A stretch of 64,000 nt of DNA from Natronohydrobacter thiooxidans (GCF_001884735.1 NZ_MJAP01000001.1:62001-126000), one strand, 5' to 3'. Shown: positions 18,673 through 30,100, counted from the first letter of the stretch. Program-made: numbers and translations. Notes: generated by a model from the sequence alone, not told the origin.

Positions 18673-21600
18673 CTGCGCCCCATCCTTTGCTCGCGCATCG
18701 CGCGTCTGCGCGCCATCGCATCCATCCGCCCCGCAGTCGCCCCCCCCTCTGGCGCAGGTTCAGGGGCAGTCGCACGCGCCTGCGCCAGTTTCGCCACCGG
18801 GGCCGAACTCACAGGGCGCTGCTTGCCATCCAGATGCCGCGCCAGATCGCCCAGCACCGGGAAGCGGAACACATCAGTGATCGACACGCCGGGCAGGTTC
18901 AGCCGCGCGCGGATCTCGCGATGCGCCTGCACCGCCAGCAGCGAATGGCCACCAAGGTTGAAGAAATTATCCGACGCGCTGACCTGTGCCAGCCCCAAGA
19001 CATCGCACCAGATCTGCGACAGTTGCGCCAGCGTATCGCCGCCACCCTCTGCCACCACCGGCGCGGTTTCGGGCGCGCGGCTGATCTGCGGCGCGGGCAG
19101 CGCCTTGCGGTCGATCTTCCTGTTCGGTGTCAGCGGGAATTCCGCGACCGGCACCAGCGCCGAGGGCAGCATATGCGCAGGCAGGCTTTGCGCCAGCGCG
19201 GCGCGCAGATCACTGCCCGGCGTGCCGGTGTAATAGCCCACCAGCCGCTGATCGCCGGGTTGGTCCTCGCGCGCGATGACCACGGCTTGGGTGATCCCCG
19301 GTTGCGCTTCAAGCGTGGCCTCGATCTCGCCCAGCTCAATGCGGTGGCCACGGATTTTCACCTGATGGTCAACCCGGCCAAGGAAATCGATGCCGCCCGC
19401 CGCATTGCGCCGCACCAGATCGCCGGTGCGATAGAGCCGCCCCGGCCCGAAGGGATTGTCGATGAACCGCTCTTGGGTCAGGTCCGGGCGGTTCCAGTAG
19501 CCGCGCGTCACGCCCGCGCCACCGATCAGCAATTCGCCCTCAATGCCCACGGGCTCTTCGCGCAGATCCGCGCCCACCACATGCAGCGTGGTATTGGCAA
19601 TCGGCGTGCCGATGCCCACGGTCCCCGCGCCGCCGCGCGTGAGACAGGTTGATGACCAGATCGTAGTCTCGGTCGGCCCGTACATATTCTGCACCGGCTG
19701 TCCGGTCAGACCCGCGATATCCTGCGCCAATGTGCCCGGCAGCGCCTCGCCGCCGATCATCACATGCGGCACCTGCGCCAGCGCCGTGCGCGCATCATCA
19801 TTCATGCACAGCATCCGCGCCATCGAGGGGGTGCACTGGAAATGCGTGACCTTGTGGCGCAGGATCTGGGCGGCAATCGAATAGTCATCCTCGGGCAGAT
19901 CCACCCCGGCATTTGACCGCCGCACCACTTCGGCCAGCGGATAGAGCCCTTCCAGCACCTGCTCGGAGGCAATACCATAGTCGATCAGACAGGCGACTTC
20001 ATTGACGCCGATGGCCTTCAACTGCTCGACGCGCGCCAAGCAATCCTCGACTGTGCCAAAGAGGCCCGAATCCTCGAAATAGCGGTTGAAAGCATAGTCC
20101 AGAATCCCGTCCACCTCGTCCTGGCTCAAGGTGGAGAGGTCGATATCCATCGGGTTCTTCGCCCCCTCCGGCCGTTTGAAGGCCGGGAAGGCCCAGGCAT
20201 ATTGCTTGACCAGCGCGGCGGCCGCCTGCAGGTAGCTTTTCATCGGCCCGCGCGCCACTTCGCGGGCATGGTCGCGGTCGCGCGCCACGAATGTATGCAG
20301 CATCAGCGTGACCGTGAAATCCGCCGGGTCACGGCCCGTCTCGCGCAGGGCGTCGTGGTAGATCGCGATCTTCTCGGCCACTTCGGCAATCGACTGGCCC
20401 AGAAGATGGGTCAGCACATGCGCGCCCAGACGGCCCGCCTCGCGCCATGTCTCGGGGTTGCCGGCGGTGGTCAGCCAGATATTCAGCTCTTTCGATACCG
20501 GACGCGGCAGGGTCTGGATCGGCACCGGCCCGTCGCCCTTGTCGAATTCGACCTTCTCGCCGCGCCAGAGTTTGCGCACGGTCTCGATCGCCTCCATCAT
20601 CGCGGGCTTGTTTTTGGGAACCTGATTTTCGGGGCGGATCACGAAATCGACCGGGTGCCAGCCCGAGGCAATCCCGATCCCGGTGCGCCCATTGGTCAGG
20701 TTGTCGATGACCGCCCATTCCTCGGCAATACGGATCGGATGGTGCAGGGGGGCCACGCAAGAGCCCGCGCGCACGGCCAGATTCTTCGTCACCGCTGCCA
20801 CAGCCGCGCCGGTCACCGACGGATTCGGGAACGGCCCACCGAAAGCGTGGAAATGCCGCTCGGGCGTCCAGATGGCGCAGAAACCGTGCTCGTCGGCGAA
20901 TTTCGCGCCTTCCAGCAGCAGGCGGTATTTCTGCGGCCCCTGCCCGTCATCATTGCCCCAATACATCAGGCTGAAATCCATGCCCTGACCAGAGACGCGC
21001 ACCGGCCCTTTGGAGACCATCGCGCGATCCTCGTCGCCCATCAGCACGATCTTGAAGCCGCGCGCGAGGGTCCAGAACAGTTCCAGCACCGAAATGTCGA
21101 AACTCAGCGAGGTGACCGCCAGCCAGACCCCCGGCGGGTCGTGGCGGATGCGGTCATCCATACCGGCAAAGAAATTCGCGACATTGCCATGCTCGACCAT
21201 CACCCCCTTGGGCAGGCCGGTCGAACCGGATGTATAGATCAGATAGGCAAGATCATCGGGGGTGACGCCGCTTTCGGGGTTGCTAGCGGGGGCGGCCGCC
21301 AGCCGGATATCGGTATCCAGTTGCAGGATATCGGCCTGATGCGCGGGCAGCACATCCAGCAGCGCATGTTCGGTCACGAGGACCGGCGCACCGGAATCGC
21401 TCAGGAAATGCGCCAGCCGGTCTGCGGGATAGCCGGGATCCATCGGCACATAGGCGCCCCCGGCTTTAAGGATGCCCAGCGCGCCGATGAGCAGCCCCGG
21501 CCCGCGCCTGACGCAGAGCGCCACAGGCGTATCCGGCCCCACGCCCATGCTGATCAGCACATGGGCCACGCGATTGGCGCGGGCGTTCAATTCGGCATAG

Positions 21601-23156
21601 GTCAGGGTCTGCGCTTCATGGCTCAGCGCCACCGCATCGGGTGTGCGCGCGGCCTGCGCCTCGAACGCGTGATGGATGCAAATCCGGTCATAGCTGCGGG
21701 TGGTGTCGTTCAGGTCGGGCACGCGCTCGCCGTTCAGATGTGCCACCATCCCCGCCACCAGCGCTGCGGCCTGATCTGCCGAAACCACCGCCGGGTCATG
21801 GCGCAGGCAGCCCGCGCCAAGGTCCAGCACCAGCGCGGCCTTTTCCGCCTCTGCCCCGTCACAGACCGCGACCGGCGGCGCGATCAGGACGCCAAGTTGC
21901 GGATCGCGCGCCGCGATATCGCGGGCGAAACCCGGCGCGCGGGCGGCAAGGTCCAGCTGGCGGGCAATTGCATCGTCAGACGCGGCCATATCCACGCGCA
22001 GGGGCACCCAGCCCGACAGGATCTCGGGCGCGTGCTGCATTGCGGCACTGACATAGCGCAGGTCAAAGGCGCGCAGGCCAAGCTGCACGGAGAGCGCCGC
22101 GCCGAAAGCCGCGATCAGGGCGGGTTCTTCGGCTTCGGGCAGGGCCAGAGGGGCGGAGGCCACCCCCGCCCCCAGATCCGCAGGCCGCATCTGCCGCAGG
22201 GCGGCGCGATAGGCCCCTTCGCCCGGCGCCACATGCGCTAGCGCCTGCGCAAAGCGCGGCTCTGGCGCGGGCAGCATGTCACCGACCGAGATCAGCGCAT
22301 CCGGCGCGACCGGCAGTCCCTGCTGGCACAAAAGCCCCATGCAGACCAGCGCGCCCGCCGCGCAAGCCACGGTCACGCTATCGGCATCAACCGCCAGCAC
22401 CTGCCCCGGCAGGCCCGCACCCTCGGCGACAGCGGCAGTGCTGACACAGACCACCTGCCCGCCAGGGCGCAGTTTCGGTGTGGTCAACGGGTTCCAGTAG
22501 GGGCCGTGATCCAGCGCGCGCACCAGCCGCGCCAGATCGGCGGACGGGCGGGTGAAATCCAGAAATCCGGCATGGTCGGGCCGGTCATCGCGTTTGCAGA
22601 GCGTCCGTTGCCCCGGATCCTGCGCAACCCCGGCCGCGCCCTGTTCCAGCGCCTCGACTAGCTCGGCGAAACTCTCGGACCCGGCCGCGAAACACTTGGC
22701 ATTGATCGTCAGCGCAGTGTCATCCGCGTCAATCGCAAAACGCCGCGCGACCAGTACCGCGCCCTCATCCACGCCCGGCGTGATATGGTGCCAGGTGATG
22801 CCATGTGCGGCCTCGCCCGCGATCAGCGCCCAGACCGGTGCATTCAGCCCGGCATAGCGCGGCAGGGGGCCATCGTGGAAATTCACCGCCCCCTTGCGCG
22901 GCAGTGTCAGCACGTCCTGCCCCAGCAGATCCAGCCCCGCGATATTCAGCAGCCAGTCGAAAGACAGCCCTGCCAGCCGCTCTGCCAGACCTGTACCCGG
23001 CGCAACTACCGTGATCCCGCGCTGGCTGGCCCAGTCCGACAGGCGCGGGTTGCGCGTTGCAACCGCCGCGATCTCATGTCCGCGCGCCAGCCATTGCGCC
23101 CCACATTCCGCCAGAAGCGCCTCGTCCCCGATCAATACTGCACACAGGTTCTGCAT
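18669..23156 (-). CDS. Hybrid NRPS: formyltransferase / adenylation domain split by luciferase-like monooxygenase / carrier
   Basis: About 1495 residues. Residues ~1-300 resemble methionyl-tRNA formyltransferase, with the N-x-H and later Asp catalytic elements (NFHDGPLPRYAG, PGVDEGAVL). Residues ~340-480 look like the C-terminal half of a condensation domain, without HHxxxDG. Adenylation motifs follow: A3 YTSGSTGLPKG (~642), A4 SFDISVLELF (~687), A5 NMYGPTETT (~1159), A7 YRTGDLVRR (~1244) and A10 NRKIDRKAL (~1346). Between A4 and A5, residues ~727-1085 are an FMN-dependent luciferase-like monooxygenase (FSLMYWGNDD ... FCAIWTPERHFHAFGGPFPNPSV ... TGIGIASGWHPVDF) of the MupA/Atu3671 type. A carrier domain (NLGGHSLLAV, Ser1406) follows, then a basic tail. 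There is no condensation or release domain, so the product should pass to the neighbouring PKS. ATG 23156 is preferred over GTG 23159 because AAAGG lies 8 bases upstream. Confidence 0.9.
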   Translation of the reverse strand: MQNLCAVLIGDEALLAECGAQWLARGHEIAAVATRNPRLSDWASQRGITVVAPGTGLAERLAGLSFDWLLNIAGLDLLGQDVLTLPRKGAVNFHDGPLPRYAGLNAPVWALIAGEAAHGITWHHITPGVDEGAVLVARRFAIDADDTALTINAKCFAAGSESFAELVEALEQGAAGVAQDPGQRTLCKRDDRPDHAGFLDFTRPSADLARLVRALDHGPYWNPLTTPKLRPGGQVVCVSTAAVAEGAGLPGQVLAVDADSVTVACAAGALVCMGLLCQQGLPVAPDALISVGDMLPAPEPRFAQALAHVAPGEGAYRAALRQMRPADLGAGVASAPLALPEAEEPALIAAFGAALSVQLGLRAFDLRYVSAAMQHAPEILSGWVPLRVDMAASDDAIARQLDLAARAPGFARDIAARDPQLGVLIAPPVAVCDGAEAEKAALVLDLGAGCLRHDPAVVSADQAAALVAGMVAHLNGERVPDLNDTTRSYDRICIHHAFEAQAARTPDAVALSHEAQTLTYAELNARANRVAHVLISMGVGPDTPVALCVRRGPGLLIGALGILKAGGAYVPMDPGYPADRLAHFLSDSGAPVLVTEHALLDVLPAHQADILQLDTDIRLAAAPASNPESGVTPDDLAYLIYTSGSTGLPKGVMVEHGNVANFFAGMDDRIRHDPPGVWLAVTSLSFDISVLELFWTLARGFKIVLMGDEDRAMVSKGPVRVSGQGMDFSLMYWGNDDGQGPQKYRLLLEGAKFADEHGFCAIWTPERHFHAFGGPFPNPSVTGAAVAAVTKNLAVRAGSCVAPLHHPIRIAEEWAVIDNLTNGRTGIGIASGWHPVDFVIRPENQVPKNKPAMMEAIETVRKLWRGEKVEFDKGDGPVPIQTLPRPVSKELNIWLTTAGNPETWREAGRLGAHVLTHLLGQSIAEVAEKIAIYHDALRETGRDPADFTVTLMLHTFVARDRDHAREVARGPMKSYLQAAAALVKQYAWAFPAFKRPEGAKNPMDIDLSTLSQDEVDGILDYAFNRYFEDSGLFGTVEDCLARVEQLKAIGVNEVACLIDYGIASEQVLEGLYPLAEVVRRSNAGVDLPEDDYSIAAQILRHKVTHFQCTPSMARMLCMNDDARTALAQVPHVMIGGEALPGTLAQDIAGLTGQPVQNMYGPTETTIWSSTCLTRGGAGTVGIGTPIANTTLHVVGADLREEPVGIEGELLIGGAGVTRGYWNRPDLTQERFIDNPFGPGRLYRTGDLVRRNAAGGIDFLGRVDHQVKIRGHRIELGEIEATLEAQPGITQAVVIAREDQPGDQRLVGYYTGTPGSDLRAALAQSLPAHMLPSALVPVAEFPLTPNRKIDRKALPAPQISRAPETAPVVAEGGGDTLAQLSQIWCDVLGLAQVSASDNFFNLGGHSLLAVQAHREIRARLNLPGVSITDVFRFPVLGDLARHLDGKQRPVSSAPVAKLAQARATAPEPAPEGGATAGRMDAMARRRAMREQRMGRR

Positions 23157-23161
23157 CACTC

Positions 23162-24154
23162 TTACCTTTCGACGGGTGCCCCTTGCCCCCGTGGTCTGCC
23201 CTCACTGACCGTCGCGCGCGGCATGAGGTTTCGCCATGTCTGTGACACAAGATCGCGGAGAAAATATGGCGCGATCCGTTCCTCTTTGCGTTCCAGCAGG
23301 CGGCGCAGCTTCCAGATCGCCGCCCCCGCGAGATGCGCCAGCGTCACCGCCGCCAGATAGAACGCCCCGCCGCGCTTGCGGAAATAATGCGCGCGCGAGT
23401 CGAACCAGTAGCGCGGCTGACGTTTCCATTCCTTCATGCCGGTACTGACCGAGCCGATATGCACCACGCGCGCCTGCGGCAGATAGACACCGCGAAAGCC
23501 TGCATCCCTGATCCGGTGGCAGAGGTCGGTTTCCTCGAAATAGAGGAAAAACACCTCGTCAAAAAGGCCCGCGCGGTCGAGCACCCCCATCGGGAACATC
23601 ACGCTTGCCCCCGCGCACCAGTCAATCTCGGTGGGCTGATCCGGCACGCCCATGGGCACGATATGGCGCGCGAGCAGCCGCGAGATCACGCCGGTATGCG
23701 CCGCGCCCTCGAACTCGGACCGGATCGAGGGGAAGCGGAAGGCCGTGACATGGGCCAGATCATCCTCGCCGCGCACATGGCTGCCGACGAAACCGCAATC
23801 GGGGTTTTCCAGCAGATAGTCCCGCAGCCGCGCAATCGCCTCGGGTTCGGGGAAGGCGTCCGAGTTCAGCAGATAGACGAAATCGGGCTTCGTGCCATCC
23901 GGCAGCCCGGCACGGATGCCGACATTATTGCCCGCACCAAAGCCGCCGTTATGCCCTGACTGGATCACCCGCACGCGCGGCCAGCCTGCGGTCGCCTTGA
24001 CCAGCGCCTCAAATGAGCCGTCCTGACTGTCATTATCGACAATCGTGATCGCGCCTTCGATCCCTTCCATCGCCCTGACCGCAGTTTCCGCCGCGCGCAG
24101 GGTCATGTCTGCCGTGCGGTAGTTCAGGATGACTGTCAGAACGGTTGCACTCAT
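23162..24154 (-). CDS. Glycosyltransferase family 2 (rhamnosyltransferase-like)
   Basis: 330 residues. N-terminal GT-A fold: VILNYRTADMTLRAAE, AITIVDNDSQDGSFEAL, NGGFGAGNNVGIRAG and YLLNSDAF (the D-x-D-like nucleotide-sugar site). The acceptor-side FFLYFEETDLCHRIRDAGFRGVYLP is also present. This pattern is common in GT2 enzymes that add rhamnose or related sugars to surface glycans; the donor is not predictable. A weakly hydrophobic segment near residue 285 could attach it to the membrane. The ATG overlaps the PKS stop (ATGA) and its stop is 5 bases before the NRPS ATG. It is thus embedded between the two megasynthases, which argues that the acyl product and a sugar are handled in one pathway. 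Confidence 0.9.
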   Translation of the reverse strand: MSATVLTVILNYRTADMTLRAAETAVRAMEGIEGAITIVDNDSQDGSFEALVKATAGWPRVRVIQSGHNGGFGAGNNVGIRAGLPDGTKPDFVYLLNSDAFPEPEAIARLRDYLLENPDCGFVGSHVRGEDDLAHVTAFRFPSIRSEFEGAAHTGVISRLLARHIVPMGVPDQPTEIDWCAGASVMFPMGVLDRAGLFDEVFFLYFEETDLCHRIRDAGFRGVYLPQARVVHIGSVSTGMKEWKRQPRYWFDSRAHYFRKRGGAFYLAAVTLAHLAGAAIWKLRRLLERKEERIAPYFLRDLVSQTWRNLMPRATVSEGRPRGQGAPVER

Positions 24155-27100
24155 TCCGCCGCCTCCTGCCTGCGCGGGGCGGCGCGCATCAGCGTGCGCA
24201 GCTTTGCCGCCAGCGCCCGGACATTCGGTTCCAGCACCATCGAATCGTGATCGCCGGGCACCTCGAATACCTGCAGCTTGGGCGCGAACTGGCGCCATTC
24301 ATTATCGTCAAAGACATATTCCTTGCCCGCGCTGACCCAGGCACCGCCGGAGACCTGCCAATGCTTGTCGAGCGGCGGGCGGAAGAGGATCAGATTGCCA
24401 TCCCAGGGCTGCACCTTGTAAGCGCCGACCGCCTGCCGGAAGGCCGCTTCAATCGCGGCATTATGGAAGGCATCGGCGCTGTCTGCCGCTGGCCCCTGCG
24501 CCAGATGCGCCTGCCATTCTTTGCGCGCGCGCCACCATTCCAGCGCATAGCCCGGCCCTTTGCGCCGGAACTCCGCGAGCTTTATCAATGCCTTGTCTTG
24601 CCGTGTGAGGCTCGGGCGCGCGGGCAGCGGCGTATCGAGCAGCACCACCATCTCGACCGTCTCGCCTGCCGCTTCCAACTGCCGCGCGATCTCATAGGCC
24701 GTGATCCCGCCGCCCGAGAAACCGCCCAGCAGATAGGGGCCATGCGGCTGGACCTGCTGCATCTCGGCAATATAGTCGCGCGCGGCATCCTCGATCCGGT
24801 CATGCGGGGCCTCGCCCCCGAAAAGCCCGCGCGCCTGCAAGCCATAGAAGGGCCGCTCGCGCCCCAGAAGCGTGGCCAGATGGCGTAGGTTCAGCACATT
24901 GCCGAACATGCCCGCGACAAGGAAGAAGGGTGTTTCCGGGCCGCCCTCGCCCTCATGCATCGGCACCAGATGGGTGAAGCGCCGCCGCTTGGGCATTTCG
25001 TGCACTTCTGCCCCGCCATCGAGCGAAGCGCCTGTCACCTCTGCCACCATCGCGGCGCAGGCGGAAATCGTGGGGGCCTCGAACAGCACGGAAATCGGGA
25101 ATTCGACGCCGAATGCCTTTTTCACCTGCGCAAACAGCCGCACCGCGATCAGCGAATGGCCGCCCAGATCGAAGAAATTATCCTCAACCCCGATCTGCTC
25201 GATGCCCAGAAGTTCGGCCCAGAACCCGGCCAGCATGCGCTCGACATCATTGCGCGGGGCAACATAATCGGTGCCCAGATCGGGCCGCTCGAATTTCGTG
25301 TCGCCGCCTGCGCGCGTGCTCTCGCTTTCCACCTGCGCGATCAGCGCCCTGGGGTCGATCGAGGAGACCACCACTGGCGACACACCACTGGCCAGCGCCC
25401 GCAGGAAGGCCTCGCCCCCTTCGCGCGGGGTGATCCCCAGCGCCAGCATGTCGCGCAGGCGTTCTTCGGCGGGGGACAGCGTTGTGCTTTGGGCCGGGCC
25501 GTCGCGTTCAAGCTCTGACGCGCGGATGGGGGGCGCATCAGCGAAGCCGCCGGCCTCCAGCCGTTTGATGGTGAAGCGGGTGATCTCGGCCACGACCGTC
25601 CCGTCCGGCGCGGCCAAAGTGATGTCGAAACTGGCAAACCCCGGTTCCGGTTCGGGGCGCAGGCGTACATGGCTGAACACCTCGCCGGGCAGATCGCCCC
25701 AGACGCGCAACCGGCCATAGGAGAGCGGCACCCAGAGATGCGCACCCTGATACGACGGGATCAGTTCCATCGCCCAGCCGGTTGCCAGATCCATCAGCGC
25801 CGGATGCAGCACATGGCCTGCGTCCAGATCGCCGCGATAGGGGGCGGGCAGGGACAGTTGCGCCAGACCTTCGCCCTGACCAAAGGCCATGCGGGTCAGC
25901 ACCCGCCAGCGCGGGCCGAAATTCAGATGCGCCTCTTGCGGGCTGGTCAGCCCCTGCCCTTCGCGGGGGCTACCCATGCGCGCGGCAATCGCGCCCAGAT
26001 CCAGCGCCGCCGGGGCCGCATCCCTGATCAGCCCAAGCTGCGCCTGTGCGTTCAGCACGAAGCCTTTTGCGCCGCCCTGCATCACATCGCTGCGCAGGGC
26101 AAAATCATAGCCCTCTGCCGTGCGCGCGAGCGTCGCGCGGATCTCGCGCGGCCCCGGCACCGAAAGCGCACGGAAGAAATAGAGATCGCGGATTTCAAAC
26201 GCGCCCATCTCGCCCTGCGCGCGCAGCGCCTGCGCGGCAAGGTCCAGAACCCCGGTGCCGGGCAGCACCGCCGCGCCGTCCTTGGTGCGGTGCTCATCCA
26301 CGATCCAGTCGGCGGGGGTGATATGCTTGACCAGCCGCCGGTTGCCCTTCGGATCGAAGCCCATCTCGTCATAAAGCGGCATTGCGCAGGGCGTCATCGG
26401 GGCTGAAGGTGTGGTGCCCAGCCGAACCGCCATCGCCTCGGCGGCCATTCCGGCTTCGGCCCAGATGCCCCAGTTCAGCGCGATAACTTTCGTGCGTCCG
26501 CCCACACGCGACCGGGCAAAGGCGTTCAGATATTCATTGGCGGCGACATAATCGACCTGCCCCACCGGTGCCGTGAGCGTCGAGGTCGAGGCGAAGAGCA
26601 CCATCGCCTGCAGCGCCCCGTCCGGCAGGAGCGCGTCAATCACCTGCAGCCCGTGCAGCTTGGGCGCAAAGACTTCCTCGATATCGCCGGTGGATTTCGC
26701 CAGCAGCGGCGCATCCGCGATATGCCCTGCGGCATGGATCAGCCCATAGGGCTTGCCCAGCGCCGCCTCGGCCCCGGTCAGGGCCGCGCGCATCTCGTCA
26801 ATGTTGCAGACATCGGCCACGGCGACATGGATCTGACCGCCCAGCGCCTCCAGCCGCTCGATGGCCATGATCCGGCGTGTCGTTGCCTCCTGCGGGCCGT
26901 GATCGGCCTGCCAGGCGGCCCAATCGGCGCGCGCGGGCAAGGGCGTGCGCGCCAGCAGCGTGATCTTTGCCCCGAACCGGGTGATCAGCTCCTCGGCCAG
27001 TGTCAGCCCGATCCCGCCGAAGCCGCCGGTAATCAGCCAATGCGCGCCCTGGGGCATCTCTGGCAGGCGCGCGTCCAGCCTCAAAGCGCGCAAGACCTGC

Positions 27101-30100
27101 GCGTAGCGTTTGCCCTTGCGGATCAGCGCTGTGCCATTGCCGGGCGTGGCGCAAAGCTCTTCCAGCAGGGCTGTCGTATCGGCGCTGGCGTCAATATCGA
27201 GCGTGGCGCATGTCAGCCCCGGCATTTCACGCGGGCCAACCCGCGCTGGCCCTGCGATCATCGCCTTTTCGGGATGGCGCAGCGCCTCGCCCTCCAGCGC
27301 CTGCGCGCCATTGGTCACGATGGTCATATGCACCGGCAGCGGCAGGCTTTCGCTTTGCATCGCTTGCGCGAGGAACAGGAGCGAGTAGAAACCCTGTTCG
27401 ATATTGCGATGCAGGAAGCTGGAACCCGGCCGGAAGCTTTCGCGCCCTGTCACCAGCCAGAAATGCGCGATCCTTGTGGGCGCGATCCCAGCCGCCACCA
27501 GTTCCGCGATCAGCCGCGCATAGGCGTCGCGGCCATGTTCGGGCGCAAGCGTATAGAGCCCGTCGGATTTGCGCGCAAACGTATCGCCTGCGCGCAGTTC
27601 CACCACCCTTTGCCCGGCCGCGCGCAGCGCCGCGATCACCGGGGCGGCGATGCCAGTTTCATCGGCGAAGATCAGCCATGTGTCCGACAGCGTGCCCAGA
27701 TCGCGCGTCACATCCAGATCGCAATCGGCATAGGCGGGCTTCCAGCCTAGCCGCGTGCCCCAATCGCGCGTGTCCTCCAGCCGTTCCAGCATGGGCGCGT
27801 CCGCCTGCGCCGCCTGCCCCGGTTCGATGAAGAAGCGCTGGCGCTGGAACGGATAGGTGGGCAGGCTGACGCGGCGGCGCCGCGCCTCGCCCCAGATCTG
27901 GCCCCAGTCGAATGTGCCCCCCAAGGCCCAGATTCGCGCCAGAACCACCAGATGATAGAGGTCATCGGCGATCTCTTCCTCGGGGTGGCGCAGGGCCGAA
28001 AGCACCTGCTGCCCCGGCACCGCCCCATGCATCCGCGCGAGCGAGGACAGCGCCTTGCCCGGTCCCATCTCGATATAGATACGGTTTTTCCGCGTGCTCA
28101 GGGTCTGCACACAATCGCCGAACCGCACCGTATTGCGCAGATGCTGGACCCAGTATTCCGGGTCCATCGCCTGTTCCGGCGTCAGCTCGACCCCCGTGCG
28201 GTTCGAGATGATCGGGATTTGCGGCGCCTGCAGCGGGATCGAGCGCAAATAGGCGCGGAAGCGCTCAAGGATCGGCTCCAGCATGCGGCTATGGGCGGCG
28301 ATATCAATCGCCACACGCTGCGGTGTGATCTCATCGGCGCGCAGGGCGGCCTCCAGCCCCTCCAGCGCGGCTTGCGGGCCGGAAATCACCGTCAGCTCCG
28401 GCGCGTTCAGCGAGGCGATGTCGTGATCATCGCCCAGATAGGGCTGCAGGGCGTCCAACGACAGCGGCACCGAGAGCATGCCCCCCGCAGGCACCGTATC
28501 GAAAAGCTGCCCGCGCAAGAGGACCAGCCCGATACAATCCTCGAAACTCATCACCCCCGCCAGACAGGCGGCGGTGTTTTCACCCATCGAATGGCCGACC
28601 AGCACCGCAGGGCTGACCCCCCAGCCGATGAACATCTGCGCCAGCGCCACTTCGGTGATCAGGATCAGCGGCAATTGCACCGAAGGGCGCTTCAGCGCCG
28701 CTTCCGCCGCGGCCTCTTGCCCTGGTTCGGGCAGCCAGAGCGCGCGGATGTCATAGTCGAGCTTCGGCTCCAGATACGCGAGCCCCCGATCCATCCATTC
28801 CGCGAAAACCGGCTCGGTCTCGTAAAGCTCGCGCGCCATGCCCGCATATTGCGCGCCGCCGCCGGGGAACATGAAGGCGATATCGGGCTGATCGAGCGCG
28901 GTATGGCTGAACACCCGGCGCGGCGCGTCCTCCGTCAGCAGTTGCGCGGCCTCCTCATGGCTTTCGGCCACGACAACCCGGCGCTGGTCGAAGGCCATGC
29001 GCCCTTCTTTCAGCGTATAGGCCACATCGGCGAGCGGCTGATCAGGGTGAGCCGCGAGATGTGCCGCCAGATTGCGCGCCGCATCGTTCAGCGCCGCTTT
29101 CGACTTGGCCGAAAGTGTCAGTATCTGGAACGGCCAGTCGCTTTCTTCCGACGCGGCGACGGCGGGCGCTTCTTCCAGCACGACATGCGCATTGGTCCCG
29201 CCCACGCCCAGCGAGTTGACGCCCGCGCGCAAGGGGCCATCCCCTTGCCATGGCGTCAGACGGTCATTGACCAGAAACGGGCTGTGCTCGAAATCAATCG
29301 CCGGATTGGGGGCTTCATATCCCAGCGAGGGCGGCAATTCGCGGTGATGCAGCGCGCTTGCGACCTTGATCAGCGACGCCACCCCGGCGGCGGTGTCCAG
29401 ATGCCCGATATTGGTCTTGACCGACCCGATCCGGCAGAAGCCGCGCTTTTCGCTGTCGAAAGCCTGCGTCAGTGCCGCGACTTCAATCGGATCGCCCAGG
29501 TAGGTGCCGGTGCCGTGGCATTCGATATAGCTGATCGTTTCGGCCTCGACGCCCGCGACCATATGCGCCTCGGCCACGGCCTTGGCCTGCCCCTCGACCG
29601 AAGGGGCCAGATAGCCCGCTTTCTGCGCGCCGTCATTGTTGATCGCGGACCCCTTGATCACGGCGAAAATCTGGTCGCCATCGGCCAGCGCATCTTCCAG
29701 CCGCCGCAGCACCACCGCGCCTGCGCCCGAGCCGAACACCGTGCCTTGCGCGCGATGGTCAAAGGCATGGCATTCGCCATCAGGCGAGAGGATCTCGTTT
29801 TCCTTGAACAGATAGCCGCGCCCCTGCGGCAGTTCGATGGTGACACCCCCCGCCAGCGCCATGTCGCATTCGCCGGTCAGAAGCGCCTGCACCGCATAAT
29901 GCACCGCCACCAGCGAGGTGGAACAGGCGGTCTGCACATTCACCGAAGGGCCGTGCAGATCGAAGATATGGCTGACGCGGGTTGAGAGGAAATCCTTGTC
30001 ATTGCCGGTATGGCGCAGCAGGAACATGCCCACATCCTCGACCAGATGCGGGTTCGAGCAGATGTTGAAATAGAAATAGCTGCCCATGCCGCAGCCCGCG

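Noticed and set aside
20202..22241. 679-codon open frame antisense to the NRPS
   Set aside because: Antisense to well-defined adenylation and monooxygenase motifs; no recognisable fold.
27952..29985. 677-codon open frame antisense to the PKS
   Set aside because: Antisense to KS and AT catalytic motifs; low-complexity His/Arg/Gln composition.
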